From contig SXJR01000127.1 in the NCBI GenBank assembly GCA_005779305.1, positions 1-64,000 of the forward strand: a DNA stretch of 64,000 nt. The letters run 5' to 3'. Below the pieces are notes generated by a model, which saw nothing but the letters and a program-made list of their open reading frames with translations, was not told the DNA's origin and ran no database searches. Below, in pieces: positions 23,703 to 35,743 of the stretch (position 1 is its first letter; every line of letters starts with the position of its first letter). Source of the stretch: Myxococcales bacterium. GTDB lineage: Bacteria > Myxococcota_A > Polyangia > Haliangiales > Haliangiaceae. The position numbers and the translations under genes are program-made.

Positions 23703-25442
23703 TCACCCCCGCATGGCGGCGACCACCGAGTAGTCGCCGTCGGTGCCCGGCATCTTGCCGTCGATCACAGCGAACGGCCACCCCCAGTCGACCCGGTGGC
23801 TCTTGCCGTCGATCAGTGACTGGTCCTGAGCCTCGATCCGGATCACCGAGCCGCTGGTGATCGCGCCCACGTCGGGGAAGACCTCGAGCAGCATGAACAA
23901 GACGGCGACCTTCTCGCCGTCGCCGGCGCTGACCCGGGGCCGCGAGATCTGGTTCTGGCCCTTGAACCGCATCTCGACCGAGTCCTTGCCCCACGACGAG
24001 TTCTTCTTGTTGACGGTGACCGTGACGTGGCACGACGGGTTCTTGGCCTTGAGTGCTTCGACGATGAACCCGCGCGAGGCCCCGGTCGAGGTCGGCAGGA
24101 AGCGCAGCAGCTCCGATGCGCTGCAGCCCTTCGCAGCCTCGACTGACGTGAAGTCCATGTGCGTGGCACCGGCGGCGGCCAGGATCGGGATCTTGGAGTC
24201 GTTGACGGCGATCCCGTCTGCGGGTCTGGCGTCCTGCGTGGCGATCTGCTTGCTGGTCGGGTTGCCCTTGTCGTCGCTCTGGACGATGCCGTCGTCGAGC
24301 TTCATCGACCACGGCAGCTGCCACTTGAAGGTCTTGAGGTGGAGCAGCGCACTGTCCTGCTTGGCGGTGATCGAGGTGACGAAGCTGTCCTCGCCACGAG
24401 TCTCGGTCAGCTTGCCCTTGCCCACCGTGGACGGGAACACCGCCTTGGGCTTGTCCTTGAAGTTGACGCTGACGCTCGAGCTGTCCTTGTTGAGCGTCGA
24501 CGGCGCCGAGTAGAACGGCGGCTGCGTGGCCTGATCGATGCCGTCCTTGCCCAGCTCGCCGGCGGCGTCGCGCATCTGGCCGAGCTCGGTCTTCTGCTCG
24601 GCAACGATGGGGCCGTCGGCGCGTCCGCCCTCACGGTAGACGCCGACTCGCGACGACGACAGCAGCGTCTGCACCGGACCGACGTCGATGCGGCCTTCGG
24701 TCAGCGGCTTCACCATCGTCACCTCGGCGGTGAACGAGATCATCGGCGATTCGAGCCGCACCTTGCCGCCGTCCTTGACCGGGGACACCGAGCCGGGCGC
24801 GGCAGGTTTGCCGCCGGCGACGGTGAAGTTGCCCAGCACGAACTCGCCACCGGCGGCAGCGGGGGATGCGGCCGGCGGCTCACCGGGCTTGGCTTCGCGC
24901 GCGATCATCGCCGGCGCCGCGCTCACCCGTGCCGCGCGTCCCGCCATCATGTCGTCGGCGGCGCGGTCGGCCTCGCGCTCACTGGCATCACCGACGGCCG
25001 ACACCGCGAGCTTGGCCTGCGGGCGCGCCGGCCCGCCCGACTGCTGCACGGTGTGTGCGACTTCGTGGGCCACCAGATGTGCGCCGGCAGGGGAGCTGGG
25101 GTTGTACATGCCGGCGCCGAAGTGGATGTCGTTGCCAGTGGCGAAGGCACGGGCGTGCACGCGATCGGCGGCCTCGGCCGACGCGGCCCCGGTGTGGACG
25201 CGTACGCCGCTCAGATCGGCGCCGAGCGATTGCTCCCACTGCGAGCGCAGCCCGCCGGGCAGCGGCTCGCCGGCCCCCGGTGGCGACGAGAGGAAGCCGA
25301 AGCCGTCGACGGGCTCGTCGGGCTGGGGCGGGCGCGGCGCCAGGGCGGCGCTCCTGCTCTGTTTGCCCGGCGACAGAGCCCGGGCCTCGTCCGTGTCATC
25401 GGGATCGAGCCCGAGTCCCCGCCGGGTCCAATCGTATGTCAT
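23703..25442 (-). CDS. DUF4157 (eCIS-core) protein, candidate injection-system cargo
   Basis: 579 residues. The N-terminal 130 residues form a DUF4157 domain with the peptidase-like motif HEVAHTVQQ (126-134), preceded by LGADLSGVRVHTG and ATGNDIHFGAGMYNP, all diagnostic of the eCIS_core family. A second helical segment (ASEREADRAADDMMAG) completes the domain. The remaining 400 residues are β-rich and unrecognised (e.g. GASRGFIVEALKAKNPS, KSHRVDWGWPFAVID). DUF4157 proteins are strongly associated with extracellular contractile injection systems and often carry toxic C-termini; that role is inference here. No signal peptide and no injection-system structural gene are visible in this window. Confidence 0.85.
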   Translation of the reverse strand: MTYDWTRRGLGLDPDDTDEARALSPGKQSRSAALAPRPPQPDEPVDGFGFLSSPPGAGEPLPGGLRSQWEQSLGADLSGVRVHTGAASAEAADRVHARAFATGNDIHFGAGMYNPSSPAGAHLVAHEVAHTVQQSGGPARPQAKLAVSAVGDASEREADRAADDMMAGRAARVSAAPAMIAREAKPGEPPAASPAAAGGEFVLGNFTVAGGKPAAPGSVSPVKDGGKVRLESPMISFTAEVTMVKPLTEGRIDVGPVQTLLSSSRVGVYREGGRADGPIVAEQKTELGQMRDAAGELGKDGIDQATQPPFYSAPSTLNKDSSSVSVNFKDKPKAVFPSTVGKGKLTETRGEDSFVTSITAKQDSALLHLKTFKWQLPWSMKLDDGIVQSDDKGNPTSKQIATQDARPADGIAVNDSKIPILAAAGATHMDFTSVEAAKGCSASELLRFLPTSTGASRGFIVEALKAKNPSCHVTVTVNKKNSSWGKDSVEMRFKGQNQISRPRVSAGDGEKVAVLFMLLEVFPDVGAITSGSVIRIEAQDQSLIDGKSHRVDWGWPFAVIDGKMPGTDGDYSVVAAMRG

Positions 25443-25450
25443 GGTGATCC

Positions 25451-25456
25451 ATCATA
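25451..25456 (-). promoter_or_regulatory. -10-like box TATGAT, 8 nt before start codon
   Basis: Minus-strand TATGAT is followed by GGATCACC and the ATG of the DUF4157 gene at 25442. The 44-nt gap to the M14 gene stop leaves room for an independent promoter. Confidence 0.45.
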
Positions 25457-25486
25457 CGCTTCTGGGGGCAGGCGAATCCCCCCGAT

Positions 25487-27208
25487 TCAAACCCCGACCT
25501 CCACGGTGACCTCGATGAATCCGACCCGGCACGACCCGGCGCGGATCCGGACCGCCCCCCTGCCGCGCACCACCCAGGTCGCGCGGGCGGCGGCGCTGTT
25601 GCCGTTCGAACGCTGGTGGGCCAGCTCGTTGGCGCCGGTGCCGACGCCGCGGCCCCAGCCGTCGAGGTGGCCGAGCTTGACCCGGACGCCGCCCTCGTCG
25701 ACGAGCGCGCAGCCGGTGCAGCTCGCGTCGGCGTAAAGCGGCTCGTTCCAGTCGAGCTTCCTGGCTGACGACAGCACGTAGGTCGGAAGGTAGCCGGTGT
25801 TGTCGAGGACGAGCTCGACGCGGGAGACGCCGTCGCCGAGCGCGACCGCGCGCGCCGAGCGCACCTGCACCTGCGGCGCCAGCGCCGCGACTCGCAGGAA
25901 GCAGCGGCTCTGCGCCGTGCACACCTCGTCGAGCAGCTCGAAGGGTGGGTTCCACAACCCGAAGCGCGGATCGACGCCGCCGACCTCGACCTCGCCGAGC
26001 TGCGGATGCAACACCGGCTTCCACGGCCGTACGATCCGCCCCTGGTTGTGGTCGCGGTCCCAGGCGGCCAGTTTCGCGAGGTCGGCTCGGGTGAGGTGCG
26101 TGTAGTAGTCGACGAACTTCTTGGGCCGCGGCAGTCCCAGCCGCTTGAAGATGTCCCACAGCTCGACGACGTAGGCGATCGTGCCGCGCTGGTTGTAGGC
26201 GAAGTCGGTGAGGTCACCGTGCAGCGGCTGGTCGGGCGCGTAGAGGAACTCGTCGTAGCCCGACACCACCGGATAACCGGTGTCGGTCTCGGCCCAGCGC
26301 TCGATCAGCTTCCACAGGCCGAGGTCATCCTGATCCATCTTGCTGTCGGGACCGTGGCCGAGGGGACGGATGAAGACGCCGCCGTAGCAGTGGAGATTGA
26401 GCCACGCGTAGATCTCGGGGTGGGCGACGGCCCACTCGACGACGGCGCGCGACTCGGGCTCGCTGGCGGGGAACGGCCCGGCGCCGAGCTGCTCGTGGGC
26501 CGGGGTCCACGACCACGGGAAATTGCGGTTGAGGTCGATGGGGTTGTCGCCGACGTACGAGGGCACCGGGACGGTGAAGCCGTCGAAGCCGTCGATCGTG
26601 CCCTCGGGATGGATGCGATAGAACGGCCCCGCGTCCTCGAGCTCGCGCGCCACCAGCAGGTCGGGGTTGCCCGCGAGCGCGACGTAGTCGCCGGTCGGAT
26701 CGAGCTGGCGCATGACGAAGGTGAGGCCGTCGCCGTCGACGTCGCCGCTGCGCCAGCGGGCGGCGCCGCGATCCTGACGTTCGTCGCGCGGCACGCTGCG
26801 CACGTATCGACCGGTGGTGAGCACGCATTCGGCGCCGTCGGGGCTCATGCGGGGCAGCACGAACAGGCGGGTCGCGCGGATGCGCTCGACCAGCGGCGCC
26901 GGCAGGCCCAGGGTCTCGGGCTCGAGGTGGGCACGCAGGAAATCTTCGGCGATGGCCAGCGCCACGCTGGAGCCGGCCAGCTCGGAGGCGTGCATGTTGC
27001 CGTCGACCCACGCCGTGGGCCGCACCCGGTCCGGGTCTCGACCGAGGGTGAGCAACCACATGTCGCGTCCTTCAGGGGTCTTGCCGATGGAGCTCAGCCG
27101 GACCAGGTCGGGATAGGCGTCACGCCAGGCCTCGAGCTGGGCCGTGAGGGTGGCGTGGTCGAGATACGACGAGCGGAACCCGCGGCTGAGGGAGGCAAGG
27201 ACGATCAT
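25487..27208 (-). CDS. M14-family zinc carboxypeptidase
   Basis: 573 residues of the M14 metallocarboxypeptidase family. Zinc ligands are visible as HASE (His73, Glu76 in GNMHASELAG) and NLHCYGG (His273); the catalytic Glu is Glu349 in YVVELWD. Substrate-binding Asn-Arg is seen in DLNRNFPW. After residue about 420 a C-terminal β domain (VEVGGVDPRFGLWNPPFELL to the end) is typical of longer M14 members that include an Ig-like lid. No signal peptide is evident, so it is probably cytosolic or exported by another route. It would cleave C-terminal residues from peptides. TAAGGT lies 7 nt before the start. Confidence 0.92.
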   Translation of the reverse strand: MIVLASLSRGFRSSYLDHATLTAQLEAWRDAYPDLVRLSSIGKTPEGRDMWLLTLGRDPDRVRPTAWVDGNMHASELAGSSVALAIAEDFLRAHLEPETLGLPAPLVERIRATRLFVLPRMSPDGAECVLTTGRYVRSVPRDERQDRGAARWRSGDVDGDGLTFVMRQLDPTGDYVALAGNPDLLVARELEDAGPFYRIHPEGTIDGFDGFTVPVPSYVGDNPIDLNRNFPWSWTPAHEQLGAGPFPASEPESRAVVEWAVAHPEIYAWLNLHCYGGVFIRPLGHGPDSKMDQDDLGLWKLIERWAETDTGYPVVSGYDEFLYAPDQPLHGDLTDFAYNQRGTIAYVVELWDIFKRLGLPRPKKFVDYYTHLTRADLAKLAAWDRDHNQGRIVRPWKPVLHPQLGEVEVGGVDPRFGLWNPPFELLDEVCTAQSRCFLRVAALAPQVQVRSARAVALGDGVSRVELVLDNTGYLPTYVLSSARKLDWNEPLYADASCTGCALVDEGGVRVKLGHLDGWGRGVGTGANELAHQRSNGNSAAARATWVVRGRGAVRIRAGSCRVGFIEVTVEVGV

Positions 27209-27324
27209 CGTGCGGACCTTAGCTCGCGTGCACCGATACTCGCTACCCGTAGAGGTGTAACGGCCCCCACCTTACGCGCGTCATGAATCGAGGCAAATCC
27301 GAGGATCTTGCCGGCGGGACACGC

Positions 27325-27330
27325 TACAAT
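27325..27330 (+). promoter_or_regulatory. Possible -10 box TACAAT in divergent intergenic region
   Basis: TACAAT lies in the 192-bp gap between the divergent M14 and kinase-nSTAND genes, 70 bases before the kinase ATG. No matching -35 was found at the usual spacing, so support is weak. The rest of the gap shows nothing distinctive. Confidence 0.3.
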
Positions 27331-27400
27331 TTTCGCCGTTCCGGACGGGGGCCCGTGCGCGCGCACGGCGTTTCCTTGTGCGGCAAGCCCACGGTGACCG

Positions 27401-30658
<3,258 letters not shown>

Positions 30659-30714
30659 TCCACTCGTCACTCGACAGTCGTTCAGTCACTAGCCAGTAGC
30701 CGGGGAGACTCTTC

Positions 30715-31815
30715 ATGCGTCGCATTGCTTCGATCGCCGCGGGGGCGGCCTTCGCCCTCCTCACCTCCGCGTCCGCCATCGCCCAGCCGGAGACGCCGCC
30801 GGACGACAAGCCGCCCGATGGCGAGGGTCCGCCCAAGCAGATCACCGACAAGGATCTGGCGACCGCGCAGCAGGAGGACTCGCGTCCCTGGGCCAAGGGC
30901 GTGTCGCCCGAATCGCAGCGCAAGGCGCTGTCGTTGTTCAACGAAGCCAACGGCATGCTGCGCGACGCCCTCTTCCCCAAGGCGGCGGAGAGGTACCGCG
31001 AGGCGCTGGTTCACTGGGATCACCCCGCCATCCACTACAACCTCGCGCTCGCGCTGGTGAACCTCGACCAGCCGGTCGACATGCACGGAGCGCTCGAGAA
31101 GTCGCTGGCTTACGGCGCGGCGCCGCTGGGCGAGGACAAGTTCGCTCGTGCCAAGGACTTCAAGCTGCTGGTCGAGAAGCAGCTGGTCAAGGTCGAGTAC
31201 ACCATCACCGAGCCCGACTCGGTGCTGATCCTCGACGGCAAGGAAGTGCAGCAAGGGCCGGGGACGTTCGCCGCCCTGATCCGCGCCGGCGAGCACTCGA
31301 TCGCCGCCCGCGCGCCCGGCTACTCGCCAACCCAGCTCAACCTCAAGCTCGGTGGCGGCGAGACCTCGCGCATGGAGCTCAAGCTGTTCACCGACGCCGA
31401 GTTGACCCGCGAGAAGCGCAAGATGGCGTCCTGGATCCCGTACTCGGTGCTGGGCGCCGGCGTGGTCATCGGCGGCGTGGGCGCGCTCATGCACTCGTCG
31501 GCCAAGGGCGGCTTCTCCGACTACGACCAGGCCATCTCGGAGTGCGCCGCTACCGATCCCACCGGCGGCTGCGCCGACCCGAGCCCGACGATCTTCGCCC
31601 TCAAGTCGGACGCGGAGAGCAAGCAGACCCTGGCCACCTCGCTCTACGTCGTGGCCGGCCTGACCGTCGGCGCCGGCGTGGCGCTGGTGGTCATCAACCG
31701 CCCCCACACCTACCGCATCGATCCGCTGGAGAAGCAGACCGGCGCGGACGGGGTGAGCATCACGCCGGTGTTCGGCCGTGATCACGCCGGTCTGGCCGCC
31801 GCGGGCCGCTTCTGA
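30715..31815 (+). CDS. Secreted TPR/PEGA-like protein, paralogue of the 4121-5179 protein
   Basis: 366 residues. Signal peptide (1-23, ending ASAIAQ), a Pro-rich segment, then TPR-like helices (ALSLFNEANGMLRDALFPKA, HYNLALALVNLDQPVD). A PEGA-like strand region follows (around 150-220, VEYTITEPDSVLILDGKEVQ and GEHSIAARAPGYSP). Two hydrophobic segments (YSVLGAGVVIGGVGALM, SLYVVAGLTVGAGVALVV) come before a short C-terminus. PEGA domains are found in surface-layer and peptidoglycan-associated proteins. A good ribosome site (ggggag, 7 nt spacing) sets the start. It follows the kinase-nSTAND gene by 56 bases and may belong to the same signalling locus. Confidence 0.82.
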   Translation: MRRIASIAAGAAFALLTSASAIAQPETPPDDKPPDGEGPPKQITDKDLATAQQEDSRPWAKGVSPESQRKALSLFNEANGMLRDALFPKAAERYREALVHWDHPAIHYNLALALVNLDQPVDMHGALEKSLAYGAAPLGEDKFARAKDFKLLVEKQLVKVEYTITEPDSVLILDGKEVQQGPGTFAALIRAGEHSIAARAPGYSPTQLNLKLGGGETSRMELKLFTDAELTREKRKMASWIPYSVLGAGVVIGGVGALMHSSAKGGFSDYDQAISECAATDPTGGCADPSPTIFALKSDAESKQTLATSLYVVAGLTVGAGVALVVINRPHTYRIDPLEKQTGADGVSITPVFGRDHAGLAAAGRF

Positions 31816-31876
31816 ACTAGCTCGCCCCACCTCCTAGCTCGTTTTCGACTCACTCGACGATCCCGAGGAGCCTTCC

Positions 31877-34800
31877 ATGTCCCTTCGCTCGTGTCTTGCT
31901 GTCACCGTCACGGCGCTCTCGGCCGCCTTCCTGGCCGGCTGCTTCGAGAGCAACACCATCGAATGTGCGGGTGGCGTGGTGTGCCCGCCGGGCTCGGTGT
32001 GCACCGCCGACGGGCTGGGCTGCACCGCCAACGGCTGCGGCAACATGGTGATGGAGGGCGAGGAGGAGTGCGACGACGGCAACCAGGACGACGAGGACGA
32101 TTGCACCAAGGACTGCAAGACCAACCGCTGCGGTGACGGCAAGGTCGATCGCCTCGGCCCGGTCACCGAGGACTGCGACGATCTCGGCGCCGACACCGCC
32201 GAATGCGACAGCGACTGTACCTTCATCCGCTGCGGCGACGATCACCTCAACGAGGACGCCGGCGAGGTCTGCGACGACGGCAACGTCGACAACGGCGACG
32301 GCTGCAAGGGCGACTGCAAGTCGGACGAGACGTGCGGCAACAACTTCGTCGACAGCCAGCTGCCTAACACCCGCACCAACATGCCCGGCCTGTGCCTCGA
32401 CTCGGTCACCCAGGGCACCAACTGCGCCGAGGCCTGCGACGACGGCAACGTTGTCTCGGGCGACGGCTGCTCGCGCAACTGTCTGTCGGAGGAGACCTGC
32501 CAGAACGCCATCCGCGATCCGCTCGGCGATCCGACCGCGTCGCCGCCCAACCTGCCCGAGGTCTGCGACGACGGCAACGGCATCAACAGCGACGAGTGCC
32601 GTAACGACTGCCAGGGCGGCGCCGGCTGCGGCAACGGCCTGCTCGATCCGCTGACCGAGCAATGCGACAACGGTCAGCCGGGTGTCAACACCGTGGGCTG
32701 CGACTCGAACTGCACCCTGCCGGTGTGCGGCGACGCGACCTTCAACGCAGCCGCCGGCGAGGCCTGCGATCCGGGCACCCCGGGCGCCAACGTCGCCACC
32801 TGCGACGCCGACTGCACCCTGCCGGTCTGCGGCGACGGTCGCATCAACCCCAACACGGTCCCCTCCGAGCAGTGCGATCCGGGGACGGTCGGCGGGTTCA
32901 CCGCCTTCTGCGACTCGAACTGCACGGTGCCGGTGTGCGGCGACGGCCTGGTCAACGGAACGGCCGGCGAGACCTGCGATCCGGGCACGGTCGGCCTCAA
33001 CACCACCCTCTGCGACGCCAACTGCACGGCGCCGGTGTGCGGCGACGGCTTCATCAACACCGCCACCGAGCAGTGTGATCCCGGCGCGGTGGGCGCCAAC
33101 ACCGCGACCTGCGACTCCGACTGCACGGTGCCGGTCTGCGGCGACAACCACCTCAACACGACGTCGGGCGAGATCTGCGACCCGGGCACGGTCGGCGCCA
33201 ACGTCGCCGCCTGCGACGCCAACTGCACGCCGCCGGTGTGCGGTGACGGGTTCGTCAATCCCAACGCCACCATGGCCGAGCAGTGCGACCCCGGCACCGT
33301 CGGCATGAACACCGCCACCTGCGACTCCAACTGCACCGTGCCGGTCTGCGGCGACGGCTTTCCCAACACCGCCGCCGGCGAGGCCTGCGATACCGCCGGC
33401 CAGACGGCGAGCTGCGACATCGACTGCTCGATGCCGATGTGCCCCGACGGCGTCCTCAACCTGCAGGCCGGAGAGCAGTGCGACGACGGCAACACCAACA
33501 ACAACGACCTCTGCCGCAACAACTGCTCGCGGCCCAGCTGTGGCGATGGCGTGATCTCGACCGGCGAGTCCTGCGACGACACCAACACGATCAACAACGA
33601 CCACTGCCCCAACAGCTGCATCACCGCCTTCTGCGGCGACGGCGCCACCGACCTGATCGGCCCGCCGGTCGAGGCCTGCGACGACGGCAACATGTCCGAC
33701 ACCGACAACTGCCGCAACGATTGCAGCAACTCGCGCTGCGGCGACGGCGTGACCGACGTCGCGATGCCCGGCGTCGAGGCCTGCGACGACGGCAACGCCT
33801 CCAACGGCGACGCCTGCCTCAACACCTGCGCCAACAACGTCTGCAACGACGGGTTCCTCAACGGGGCCACCGGCAGCCTCGAGGTCTGCGACGACGGCGT
33901 GCCCGGCGACCAGGGCAACGGCTGCTCGGGCACCTGCACCCGCAGCGGTAGCTGCGGTGACGGCATCGTCCAGTCGATCTTCGAGCAGTGTGACGACGGC
34001 AACATCATCGACAACGGCAACGGCTGTTCGACGGCCTGCCAGCGCAACAACGTGTGCGGCAACGGCATCGTCGAGGGCCTGGTCGAGCAGTGCGACGACG
34101 GCAACACCATCGACAACGGCAACGGTTGCTCGGGCACCTGCCAGCGGCTCGGCACCTGCGGCGACGGCACCGTGCAGTCGATCTTCGAGCAGTGCGACGA
34201 TGGCGCTCAGGTCATCAACACCGACGACTGCCTCGCCACCTGCCGCTTCAACACCTGCGGCGACGGCTTCGACGACACCGTCGGGCCGCGCACCGACACC
34301 TGCGACGACGGCAACACCGCCAACAACGACAACTGCGTCAACGTGACGGTGTCGGCCACGCCCAACCAGTGCCGGCCGTCGTCATGCCCCGACGGTCACG
34401 TCGACAGCACGTTGCCCGGCATCGAGGCCTGCGACGACGGCAACATGACCAACGGCGACGGCTGCCGAAACGACTGCTCGTTGCCCAATTGCGGCGACGG
34501 GGTCGAGCAGGGCAACGAAGACTGCGACCCCGGCATGGTCGGCGTGTCGACGGCGATCTGCGACGCCAACTGCACCGACGTCCTGTGCGGCGACAACTTC
34601 GTCAATGCCGCCGCCAACGAAGAGTGCGATCCCGGCTCGGTGGGCGTGAACACCGCGGCCTGCAACTCCAACTGCAAGACCTCGGTGTGCGGCGACAACC
34701 ACCTCAACACCGCCGACGGCGAGTTCTGTGATCCGGGCACGGTCGGCGTGTCGATCCCGATGTGCGACTCCGACTGTTCGGCGGCGGCGTGCCCCGATGG

Positions 34801-35092
34801 CTTCGTCAACGGGCCGGCGGGCGAGCAGTGTGACGACAACAACAGCAACAACAACGACGCCTGCGTCATGAACTGCAAGGTCGCCATCTGCGGTGACGGC
34901 TTCGTCCGCCTCGGCTTCGAGGCGTGCGATCCTGGGACCGTGGGCGGGTTCTCGGCCACCTGCGACTCCAACTGCACCGCGCCGGTCTGTGGCGACGGTC
35001 TGGTCAACGGCCCGGCCGGCGAGCTGTGCGACAACGGCATGCCGGGAATGAGCACGGCCACGTGTGACTCCGACTGCACGCCGCCGGGGTGA
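31877..35092 (+). CDS. Giant DUF4215-type Cys-rich repeat lipoprotein
   Basis: 1071 residues. Lipoprotein signal with lipobox LAGC (Cys22), followed almost entirely by about 29 tandem Cys-rich modules. Roughly half are canonical DUF4215 (CGDG...ECDDGN...CRNxC); the others are a 'CDPGTVG' variant (CGDG...ECDPGTVGxNTxxCDxNC). Each module is about 33-40 residues and likely folds around disulfides and bound calcium through the Asp-rich turn. The protein stops in the middle of the array (CDSDCTPPG) and lacks the MYXO-CTERM tail of its relative at 12827-14296, so anchoring would be by lipid only. Function is probably surface adhesion or matrix. Confidence 0.9.
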   Translation: MSLRSCLAVTVTALSAAFLAGCFESNTIECAGGVVCPPGSVCTADGLGCTANGCGNMVMEGEEECDDGNQDDEDDCTKDCKTNRCGDGKVDRLGPVTEDCDDLGADTAECDSDCTFIRCGDDHLNEDAGEVCDDGNVDNGDGCKGDCKSDETCGNNFVDSQLPNTRTNMPGLCLDSVTQGTNCAEACDDGNVVSGDGCSRNCLSEETCQNAIRDPLGDPTASPPNLPEVCDDGNGINSDECRNDCQGGAGCGNGLLDPLTEQCDNGQPGVNTVGCDSNCTLPVCGDATFNAAAGEACDPGTPGANVATCDADCTLPVCGDGRINPNTVPSEQCDPGTVGGFTAFCDSNCTVPVCGDGLVNGTAGETCDPGTVGLNTTLCDANCTAPVCGDGFINTATEQCDPGAVGANTATCDSDCTVPVCGDNHLNTTSGEICDPGTVGANVAACDANCTPPVCGDGFVNPNATMAEQCDPGTVGMNTATCDSNCTVPVCGDGFPNTAAGEACDTAGQTASCDIDCSMPMCPDGVLNLQAGEQCDDGNTNNNDLCRNNCSRPSCGDGVISTGESCDDTNTINNDHCPNSCITAFCGDGATDLIGPPVEACDDGNMSDTDNCRNDCSNSRCGDGVTDVAMPGVEACDDGNASNGDACLNTCANNVCNDGFLNGATGSLEVCDDGVPGDQGNGCSGTCTRSGSCGDGIVQSIFEQCDDGNIIDNGNGCSTACQRNNVCGNGIVEGLVEQCDDGNTIDNGNGCSGTCQRLGTCGDGTVQSIFEQCDDGAQVINTDDCLATCRFNTCGDGFDDTVGPRTDTCDDGNTANNDNCVNVTVSATPNQCRPSSCPDGHVDSTLPGIEACDDGNMTNGDGCRNDCSLPNCGDGVEQGNEDCDPGMVGVSTAICDANCTDVLCGDNFVNAAANEECDPGSVGVNTAACNSNCKTSVCGDNHLNTADGEFCDPGTVGVSIPMCDSDCSAAACPDGFVNGPAGEQCDDNNSNNNDACVMNCKVAICGDGFVRLGFEACDPGTVGGFSATCDSNCTAPVCGDGLVNGPAGELCDNGMPGMSTATCDSDCTPPG
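32036..35089 (+). repeat. Array of about 29 Cys-rich coding repeats
   Basis: Tandem modules of about 100-120 bp, recognisable by the recurring tgcggcgacgg core (CGDG). Modules of the CDDGN and CDPGTVG types alternate in blocks: CDDGN first, a CDPG block in the middle, CDDGN again, and CDPG at the end. Near-identical neighbours (the modules beginning CGDGIVQSIFEQC and CGDGTVQSIFEQC) point to recent internal duplication. Confidence 0.85.
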
Positions 35093-35175
35093 CCTCGTTG
35101 ACGCGGCCCGCCGCGTGATCGGCGTTTGATCGTTTGGCGCTCGACGCGGCCGGCAGATGACCGAATACTGGAGGT

Positions 35176-35385
35176 ATGCCCTACCTCCCCCAGGCGCGTG
35201 TGGTCCGCAAGGGCGGGCTCGCGGTGGCACCTCCGCCGGTGCCGCTCCGCGAGCGGCTCGCGTCGTTCGAGGCGAGCCTCGGGCCGCGTTCTCACGGCTT
35301 CCTCGCCGCCGTGATCGGGCTGTGGCCGATCACCGCGGTGATCGCGTTCGCGCTCGCCCTGCTAGTCGTCGGGATGAGCGCGTAG
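35176..35385 (+). CDS. Possible small single-TM protein
   Basis: 69 residues: a Pro/Arg-rich N-terminal half and one membrane helix at the C-terminus (AVIGLWPITAVIAFALALLVV). An AATACT box lies 6 nt before the ATG. The purine run ggagg ends one base before the ATG, too close for a normal ribosome site. The last 24 bases coincide with the end of a decayed gene copy on the other strand (LLVVGMSA is read from it), so the natural C-terminus may have been altered. It could also be spurious. Confidence 0.35.
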   Translation: MPYLPQARVVRKGGLAVAPPPVPLRERLASFEASLGPRSHGFLAAVIGLWPITAVIAFALALLVVGMSA

Positions 35386-35486
35386 GGTCCGGCTGACGTC
35401 GATCTCGACCAGGCCGGGCTCGCAGGTGAGCCCGAGCCGGTAGCCGAGCACGCGACGCTGCGACGAGCAGGACGTTGCCGATCTGG
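35362..35486 (-). pseudogene. Decayed partial copy of the 40359-41243 gene
   Basis: Two blocks match the gene at 40359-41243 in the same minus orientation. Bases 35364-35390 match 40361-40387 with 2 differences and encode the same C-terminus TLRAHPDD-stop. Bases 35391 to about 35485 match 40571-40664 with about 6 differences and a 1-nt insertion. The intervening 183 bp of the intact gene are missing, as is everything upstream. The copy is therefore a non-functional remnant of a duplication about 5 kb away. Confidence 0.8.
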
Positions 35487-35743
35487 CGACATCCGATCAC
35501 CGGCGAGCTCGACGCGGTGGGAGCGTCACGCTTCGCTACGCGCTCGATGATGCCGACGACGATCACCTCCAGCTCGGGCGGATGGGGGGTGGGGCCACAG
35601 CTCGTGTCCCCGCAGGAAAGTTCGAACCCGCGGCAACACCCTGATCGCACGCCGGCGGGTCCAGCCGGAAGCCTGGCTCGTGCCGTGCATCGGCGGCCTA
35701 CCGCGTCCGGATTTCGGAGAGTCGAGCCGGCGCGAGGTGGTCC
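35487..35743. other. Stretch without a convincing gene, next to a gene remnant
   Basis: About 260 bases between the remnant and the Ig-like lipoprotein gene. No frame with good codon use or a recognisable motif was found. It probably contains decayed sequence plus the promoter of the downstream lipoprotein gene. Confidence 0.5.

Noticed and set aside
31850-34170. Long antisense frames across the Cys-rich repeat gene
   Set aside because: They repeat with the same period as the coding modules and contain no start context or domain; they mirror the repeat array.
32036-35089. Direct repeats considered as a CRISPR array
   Set aside because: Units are coding, in frame, of about 110 bp, with no conserved non-coding spacer/repeat structure and no cas genes.
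35292-35492. 66-codon minus-strand frame as a small gene
   Set aside because: It overlaps the decayed duplicate in a different frame and has no independent support.
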